From assembly GCA_002394665.1 (NCBI GenBank), contig DGUL01000007.1, positions 90,544 through 154,543 of the forward strand: a DNA stretch of 64,000 nt. The letters are read 5' to 3'. The stretch comes from Rickettsiales bacterium UBA4311 (GTDB lineage: Bacteria > Pseudomonadota > Alphaproteobacteria > Rickettsiales > Deianiraeaceae). This document shows positions 59,519 to 64,000 of this stretch, piece by piece. The notes beneath the pieces were generated by a model, which was not told the origin of the DNA, made no database searches, and saw only the letters and a list, made by a program, of their open reading frames with translations. The position numbers and the translations under genes are program-made. Each line of letters opens with the position of its first letter. The stretch's first letter is position 1.

Positions 59519-60736
59519 ATGGTCTCTATCTTCAAAAGCAAAGCAAAAAGGCAAAAAGTTGCCAATGAAAATCGTTATTTTGACAGAACTTATTACTTTC
59601 AAACAAATGTAAAACCAAAATTTGGCAATCGCGATTATGAAAACTTTGCTTATGACGGATATATGAGCAACATCATAGTTTATAGAGCTGTTAATATGAT
59701 AACTAATGCCGTTTCTTCCATCGGATTGTGCTATTACGAAAACTTAAAAAACAAAAAAAAAGAATTAAATGAAAATGATGAAATTGTGAAATTGATAAAA
59801 AACCCAAATCCAAATGAAAGTTATATGAAATTTATAGAGCAAGCTGTAAGCTCCTATTTAATCTCCGGCAACATATTCATTCAAGCAGTTCGTGGCGAAG
59901 AAGACAAAATTGACGAAATGTATTTACTACGAAGCGACAGAATGACAATTCTACCGGGTGTTGGAAATATACCAAGTTTTTACCGCTATAAAATAGGTAA
60001 TTTAACTTTTGACTTCCCTTGCGATGAAAAGACAGGAATGAGCGATATTTTACACATAAAAACATTTAACCCCCTTGATGATTGGTATGGACTTTCGCCA
60101 ATGGAGCCAGCACAATATTCAATAGAACAGCATAACGAATGCATAAAATGGAATAAATCACTTCTTGAAAACGGAGCGAGACCTTGCGGTGCTTTGGTTG
60201 TAAAACAAAATATGACAGATGAGGTTTATGAAAGATTAAAAGCAGACTTAAATGACAATTTTAAAGGTGATGAAAATGCTGGTAGATATATGATACTTGA
60301 AGGTGGTGTCGAATGGAAAGAAATGGGTTGCTCGCCAAAAGATATGGATTACATAGAAACCAAAAACTCTTCCGCTCGTGATATTGCAATGGCTTTTGGA
60401 ATTCAACCGCAATTATTAGGCATAAAAGGCGACACAACTTACAATAATATGTCCGAGGCAAGATTGACGTTCTGGGAAGATACAATTATTCCAATGACAA
60501 AAATGATTTTATCATCAATTTCAAAATGGCTTTCTCAATCTTTCAGTAGAGATATTTCAATAGAGCCGGATCTTGATACAATCTCATCATTAGCAGAACA
60601 AAGACAAAAAACTTGGGAAACTATTAACAAAAGCAATTTTGTGAGTAATGAAGAAAAACGAGAAAGTCTTGGTTTTGATGCAACAGAAAAATCAACAACA
60701 AAATCAATAAACAAAAAACAAATAAATGACAAATAA
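59519..60736 (+). CDS. HK97-type phage portal protein, gene-transfer-agent-like
   Basis: Portal proteins form the dodecameric DNA entry ring of tailed phage heads; alphaproteobacterial gene transfer agents keep a portal gene of this type. Seen: YMSNIIVYRAVNMITNAVSSI, KLIKNPNPNESYMKFIEQAV, LRSDRMTILPG, DILHIKTFNPLDDWYGLSPM (the WYGLSP motif), KSLLENGARPCGAL, and DIAMAFGIQPQLLGIKGDTTYNNMSEA (the GVP/NY motif). Length 405 is normal. The reading frame is intact and has no codon decay. No capsid, terminase or protease gene is next to it. Confidence 0.85.
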   Translation: MVSIFKSKAKRQKVANENRYFDRTYYFQTNVKPKFGNRDYENFAYDGYMSNIIVYRAVNMITNAVSSIGLCYYENLKNKKKELNENDEIVKLIKNPNPNESYMKFIEQAVSSYLISGNIFIQAVRGEEDKIDEMYLLRSDRMTILPGVGNIPSFYRYKIGNLTFDFPCDEKTGMSDILHIKTFNPLDDWYGLSPMEPAQYSIEQHNECIKWNKSLLENGARPCGALVVKQNMTDEVYERLKADLNDNFKGDENAGRYMILEGGVEWKEMGCSPKDMDYIETKNSSARDIAMAFGIQPQLLGIKGDTTYNNMSEARLTFWEDTIIPMTKMILSSISKWLSQSFSRDISIEPDLDTISSLAEQRQKTWETINKSNFVSNEEKRESLGFDATEKSTTKSINKKQINDK

Positions 60737-60801
60737 AAAGAATTACAACATTTGACAAATAAAAAAACCTTTTAATTCACTTCCTCGTTGTTTTATTTTG
60801 C

Positions 60802-60816
60802 CACCTTTAAAAGGTG
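60802..60816. promoter_or_regulatory. Palindrome upstream of the XRE regulator, possible operator
   Basis: CACCTTT, A, AAAGGTG form a perfect 7-base inverted repeat 73 bases before the start of the XRE gene, with TTGACA (60752-60757) further upstream. Such short palindromes are typical binding sites for HTH_XRE proteins. No T-run follows, so a terminator is unlikely. Confidence 0.45.
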
Positions 60817-60889
60817 AAAAAAAAGGCTAAAATTAAGATGGCTCTTTTAAAGGCAACATATGGCAACGAGAAAAAAAGGAGAAAAAATA

Positions 60890-61273
60890 ATGACTATTGG
60901 AGAGAATTTGAAAAAAATGAGAAAATCCTTTCAACTAACACAGACGGATATAGCTGAATGTTTAGATGTTTCTACGCAACAAGTTTATAAATACGAGCAG
61001 GGGATTGACAGAATTGATGCTGAAAAATTGGCAAAACTATCAACTTTATTCGGTTGCGATATGGAAGATTTTTTAATTGCAAAAGAAGATTTTGGAAATA
61101 ATGGTATGCTTATGCTTAGTGAAAAAAAGAAAAGCTTACCAAAAAAAAGAAGTGCCAAAAACAACGAAATTGTTGAAATGTTAAAAACATATATCCAACT
61201 TGACACAGAAGATAAAGAAAAAGTAAAATCATTTATCGAAGATCTCAAAAATAAAACTTCACAAGTGCAATAA
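60890..61273 (+). CDS. HTH_XRE-family regulator
   Basis: 127 residues with an N-terminal Cro/CI-type helix-turn-helix: IGENLKKMRKSFQLTQTDIAECLDVSTQQVYKYEQ is cut here, key parts LTQTDIAECLDV and QQVYKYEQG. A basic linker (KKKSLPKKRSAKN) and a helical C-terminal part (EIVEMLKTYIQLDTEDKEKVKSFIEDL) follow. The start is the ATG at 60890 because AAGGAG lies eight bases before it; an ATG at 60860 is in frame but has no such site. It overlaps the holA end by 15 bases on the opposite strand. It may act on the neighbouring portal gene or on itself. Confidence 0.85.
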   Translation: MTIGENLKKMRKSFQLTQTDIAECLDVSTQQVYKYEQGIDRIDAEKLAKLSTLFGCDMEDFLIAKEDFGNNGMLMLSEKKKSLPKKRSAKNNEIVEMLKTYIQLDTEDKEKVKSFIEDLKNKTSQVQ

Positions 61274-62251
61274 AAACGACTTTACAAAAAAGCTTCTGGC
61301 AATCTCATTTCCGTGTTCTTTTGTCATTTTTTCCGTTTGCAACGCCAGTTTAACATATTTATCAAAAACTTGTTGAGTTATTTTTGAAACTGCAATTTTT
61401 ACAAGTCCTTTTCTTTTCCAAAAAATTCTTGCTCCAATTTCCTCCCAAGTTTTGCCATTATTCATTGCTTGTTTTAGCTCCCAAATTTCTTGAACTTGCC
61501 GAATAAAAAAACGAAGAAGCATAATCATTTGAATATCTTCTTGAACCAATAAATCAAATTCTTCTACCGCTTTTTGAGAATTCCCAGCAAGTAAGTTGTC
61601 AATAAAACCAATTAAATCGCCCTTCTGTTCGTTTTCTATTGCATTATCAACATCCTCACAGGTGATTTTTTTATCTCCGCAGTAATAAATCATTTTTTCA
61701 CATTCTTGCAGTAAAGCCAACCTGTCCCCGTGCAACATTTTTGCAATCGCAACGATCGCATCGTTATCAATTTGAATCCCTCTTTTATTAAAAAAATCAC
61801 CAATCACCGACCTTGCCACCTCTTCCGTGTCTTCATATAAATCTACACAAGCAACTTTTTCACCTTTTTCAAAAAATGTTTTTAGCTCACTTCTACTTTG
61901 CAACTCCTCGCCAAAAAACAAAATCAATTTATCTCTAAAATCTTCTTCGTCTAAAAAACCAATTTCCTTTGAAATGCCTCTTTTATTTTCAATATTAAAA
62001 ACCTTAATCAACCTCTTTGATGAAAAAAAACCACTTTGCAAATTTGAGCGTAAATTTTGAATAAACGGGCTATCTTTTTTATCATCTTGATAATCAATAA
62101 AAACTTTTTCTTCCGCTTGAAATGCATTTTCAAGTTCATCGCCCATTATCGTTGCAAGCCCATAGTTTGACCCAGAAAATAGAATTGCATTTATTTCACC
62201 ATTTACAACACCATCGAGACACTTTTTGAAATCTTTTGAAGTAAAACGCAT
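61259..62251 (-). CDS. holA: DNA polymerase III subunit delta
   Basis: Clamp-loader subunit that opens the beta sliding clamp. The N-terminal AAA-like domain has INAILFSGSNYGLATIMGDEL and LIKVFNIENK; the middle shows KIDNDAIVAIAKMLHGDRLALLQECEKM-like helices, and the collar domain has DVDNAIENEQKGDLIGFIDNLLAGN and LLRFFIRQVQEIW. Length 330. ATG at 62251 is chosen; a TTG nine bases earlier is unnecessary. It converges with the XRE gene. Confidence 0.88.
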   Translation of the reverse strand: MRFTSKDFKKCLDGVVNGEINAILFSGSNYGLATIMGDELENAFQAEEKVFIDYQDDKKDSPFIQNLRSNLQSGFFSSKRLIKVFNIENKRGISKEIGFLDEEDFRDKLILFFGEELQSRSELKTFFEKGEKVACVDLYEDTEEVARSVIGDFFNKRGIQIDNDAIVAIAKMLHGDRLALLQECEKMIYYCGDKKITCEDVDNAIENEQKGDLIGFIDNLLAGNSQKAVEEFDLLVQEDIQMIMLLRFFIRQVQEIWELKQAMNNGKTWEEIGARIFWKRKGLVKIAVSKITQQVFDKYVKLALQTEKMTKEHGNEIARSFFVKSFLLHL

Positions 62252-62298
62252 AGCAACCAAACTTGAAAATAAAATTTATAACAATCAAATCAATATAG

Positions 62299-62380
62299 GC
62301 GTCCGTGGTGGAATTGGTAGACACGCTGGCTTCAGGTGCCAGTTCAGCAATGAATAAGGGTTCAAGTCCCTTCGGACGCA
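62299..62380 (+). tRNA. tRNA-Leu (anticodon CAG)
   Basis: Class II tRNA of 82 bases: acceptor GCGTCCG pairs with CGGACGC, discriminator A. The D arm is GGTGGAATTGGTAGACAC, the anticodon stem CTGGC/GCCAG encloses loop TTCAGGT, a short variable arm follows, and the T arm has GGGTTCAAGTCCC. Anticodon CAG reads CUG. CCA is not encoded. Its cognate synthetase gene, leuS, is the split one at 6.5-9.4 kb. Confidence 0.95.
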
Positions 62381-62552
62381 CTCTGTTGGACTTACTTCAA
62401 AAATAAAAAATTCAATTACATTAAAGTTTAAATTAAAAATTAAGACAATTTGAAATAAATTTAAATTTAAAAATAAAAATATGCAAAAACAGACAAAAGC
62501 TTCGAAGCTAAACATTAAAAAGGTAAAACTTTAAAAGTTTAAAGTCAAAAAG
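62381..62552. other. Intergenic AT-rich stretch
   Basis: 172 bases between tRNA-Leu and the bamD stop. It consists of A/T-rich runs of AAATTTAAA type with no open frame, no strong hairpin and no repeat I can support. A run of T is not placed to terminate the tRNA transcript clearly. Confidence 0.6.
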
Positions 62553-63266
62553 TCAAAACTCGCATTTGCTGTCCTTATATTTTTCTTTGAGCTTTTCTTC
62601 ATACTTCAAAGCATTTTGCTCCATATTAAACATTTTTGACAAAACTATCAAACGACAAAAAACTCGCTCCTCAATTTCTGGGACTAAACTCTTGTGTTTT
62701 TGAAACATTCCAGCATATCTTCTCATTGCTCCAATATAATTACGACGATTAAAATACAGCTCGCCAATCTTGATATCGTTTAATTGCATAAGTTTATCAA
62801 GATATTCAATTTTTTTCTTCGCATCATCAACATATTTACAAGACGGAAAGCTTGCAATTAAATCCTCAAACAACAATTTGCTTTTCATCATTGCATCAAG
62901 CGATCTCATATCATCACCAGTGTAAGAATAATATCCCATTGCTTTAATGTATTTCATATAAGACGTCTGCTCGTCATTTGGGAAAAGCCTAAAAAACACT
63001 TCAGCAACACCATCTATTTTTTCTCTTTCGTCATTGATGTAATTCAAAAATGCTTCCATAATCAAAGCATCCCTTGTTTTCATTGATGACGGATAATTGT
63101 GCGATAAGGCCTCAAATTGTTCTGTCGCGGTCGTGTAATTTCTATCAACATATTCATAAAAACCATCTAAGTAATACTGCTCCAATGTTTTTACTTTTTC
63201 TTCCTCAGCAACGGCAAAAGAATAAGAGAAAATAAAAGCTATAAAGTAAAATAAAAACCTAAACAT
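62553..63266 (-). CDS. bamD: Outer-membrane assembly lipoprotein/TPR protein BamD
   Basis: BamD is the essential TPR lipoprotein of the BAM complex, which folds beta-barrels into the outer membrane. The 237-residue product has a signal peptide (MFRFLFYFIAFIFSYSFA), then TPR-type helices: LEQYYLDGFYEYVDRNYTTATEQFEAL is cut here, key parts YYLDGFYEY and ATEQFEALSHNYPSS. AFLNYIND, DLIASFPSCKYVDDAKKKIEYL and YFNRRNYIGAMRRY follow. The signal lacks a clear lipobox Cys, which is unusual and could mean a soluble or differently anchored form. Confidence 0.85.
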   Translation of the reverse strand: MFRFLFYFIAFIFSYSFAVAEEEKVKTLEQYYLDGFYEYVDRNYTTATEQFEALSHNYPSSMKTRDALIMEAFLNYINDEREKIDGVAEVFFRLFPNDEQTSYMKYIKAMGYYSYTGDDMRSLDAMMKSKLLFEDLIASFPSCKYVDDAKKKIEYLDKLMQLNDIKIGELYFNRRNYIGAMRRYAGMFQKHKSLVPEIEERVFCRLIVLSKMFNMEQNALKYEEKLKEKYKDSKCEF

Positions 63267-63427
63267 CGTTGACAGTAAATGAATTATTTACTTATTGTCA
63301 AGCAACGATAAAAGCATGGAATAAAAAAGCAAATAAATATAAAAAACAACACAAGCTTAAACAACAAGCATCAATAAAAAAATCTCAATATTGATTTTTA
63401 AAATATGCTTATTCTTCTGCTTCCGCT

Positions 63428-63904
63428 ATGTCTACCTGTTATTATTTAACAAAAGAGGGATCAGAAAAACTAAATCAGGAGATAGAAAAATTGGAATATA
63501 GTGAACTTCCTGTTGTTGTAAAAGAGGTTTCAACAGCTCGCGGAAATGGAGATTTAAGTGAAAATGCAGAATATCACGCTGCAAAAGATAAACAGAGAAG
63601 TATAATGAAAAAGCTTGGCTACTTAAAAGATTATAAATCAAAAGGCGTGGTTGTCGATTTAGATGAATTTGATTGCGAAACGGCAAAATTTGGACTTTTT
63701 GCTGAAATTATTGATTTGGATACAGAAAGAAAGAAAAAAATAAGGTTAGTTGGAGATTACGAAGCGGATATCGCAAAAGGTCTTGTTTCTGTTTCAGCTC
63801 CGCTTGGAAAAGCTCTACTTGGCAAAAAAGTCAATGAAGAATTTGAATTTGAAAATGGAGACAAAAGTTTTTATTACAAAGTTTTGAAGATATCAAAAGA
63901 GTAA
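63428..63904 (+). CDS. greA: Transcription elongation factor GreA
   Basis: Binds RNA polymerase through the secondary channel and stimulates cleavage of backtracked RNA. The N-terminal coiled coil has STARGNGDLSENAEYHAAKDKQ with the two acidic tip residues (D, E); the C-terminal FKBP-like domain has VSAPLGKALLGKKVNEEFEF. Length 158 is normal. A TATTCT box 12-17 bases upstream of the ATG would give a leader of only about 5 bases. Confidence 0.96.
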   Translation: MSTCYYLTKEGSEKLNQEIEKLEYSELPVVVKEVSTARGNGDLSENAEYHAAKDKQRSIMKKLGYLKDYKSKGVVVDLDEFDCETAKFGLFAEIIDLDTERKKKIRLVGDYEADIAKGLVSVSAPLGKALLGKKVNEEFEFENGDKSFYYKVLKISKE

Positions 63905-64000
63905 AAAAAATAAAGTCCCTAAATTTCTATATTCGTGCCTTTTGATACATTCTTTCAGTAGTACTGCTTACTCCACCCCGCCCCGCTCGCGTTGCTCGCT
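63905..64000. other. End of window, no gene recognised
   Basis: After greA the sequence is AT-rich for about 50 bases, then turns unusually C/G-rich (CCACCCCGCCCCGCTCGC), with a small repeated GCTCGC. Too short to assign. It may be the edge of an RNA gene, a repeat or the end of an assembled piece. Confidence 0.4.

Noticed and set aside
63951..64000. Start of an rRNA operon at the window end
   Set aside because: The C/G-rich tail is too short and shows no conserved rRNA sequence.

Overview
The window is a strongly A+T-rich, gene-dense chromosomal segment of a Gram-negative bacterium, most likely a host-associated alphaproteobacterium. The evidence is an outer-membrane and LPS toolkit (lolA, bamD, an LptC/LptA-type protein, an EptA-type transferase), a CarD/CdnL regulator, yraN, scattered Mrp antiporter genes (mnhB, mnhG, mnhD-like), single type IV secretion genes (virB2-like, virB3) and a lone portal gene like those of alphaproteobacterial gene transfer agents. 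I cannot fix the genus. No rRNA operon and no CRISPR array is present. Four tRNA genes are: Thr-UGU, Gly-UCC, Met-CAU and Leu-CAG.

Layout. 1-5.8 kb holds housekeeping genes (mltG end, rpmE, a HAD phosphatase, trmD, mnhGB, carD, a phosphomannomutase/phosphoglucomutase, yraN). 5.8-12.75 kb is the most disturbed part. It contains a collapsed C5-methyltransferase gene coupled to an unknown gene, a leucyl-tRNA synthetase gene broken into two complete reading frames by an AT-rich membrane-protein gene, and a restriction-modification cassette between imperfect 110-bp direct repeats just upstream of gyrB. 12.8-32.3 kb is mostly core: gyrB, mnhD-like, def, a MerR regulator, a XerC/D recombinase, virB3, eptA-metG, murG-ftsW-lolA-secG-pth-pilB, a tail-collar repeat protein, rpe and a ferredoxin. 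32.3-40.1 kb is accessory: a VirB2-like pilin with a cysteine-rich extension, a 1272-residue Asn/Glu-rich coiled-coil protein, a CoaX-like protein with eroded motifs, an unknown exported protein, rplT-rpmI and a three-EF-hand membrane protein. 40.3-64 kb returns to core genes (rne/rng, atpB, idi, mnmE, an MsbA-like exporter, trpS, a glycosyltransferase, lptC/lptA-like, tadA, ssb, argD, murF, holA, bamD, greA). Among them lie a pseudopilin with two lectin-like repeats, several orphan small proteins, an LPP20-like lipoprotein, the portal protein and an XRE regulator.

How the genes fit together. Envelope building is well represented: murG, ftsW, murF and mltG for peptidoglycan; lolA, bamD, the Lpt protein, eptA and the exporter for the outer membrane. 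Translation genes are also prominent: leuS, metG, trpS, tadA, trmD, mnmE, def, pth and the ribosomal proteins. Surface machinery appears as single parts: a PilB-type ATPase and a decorated pseudopilin of a type IV pilus/type II system, and VirB2 and VirB3 of a type IV secretion system. Their partners must be elsewhere.

The strongest candidates for something new are the split leuS with its passenger gene, the repeat-bounded restriction cassette that carries a ghost of its own endonuclease tail, the EF-hand membrane protein, the degenerate CoaX, the VirB2 with an extra domain, and several promoters placed so close to start codons that the mRNAs should be leaderless or nearly so.
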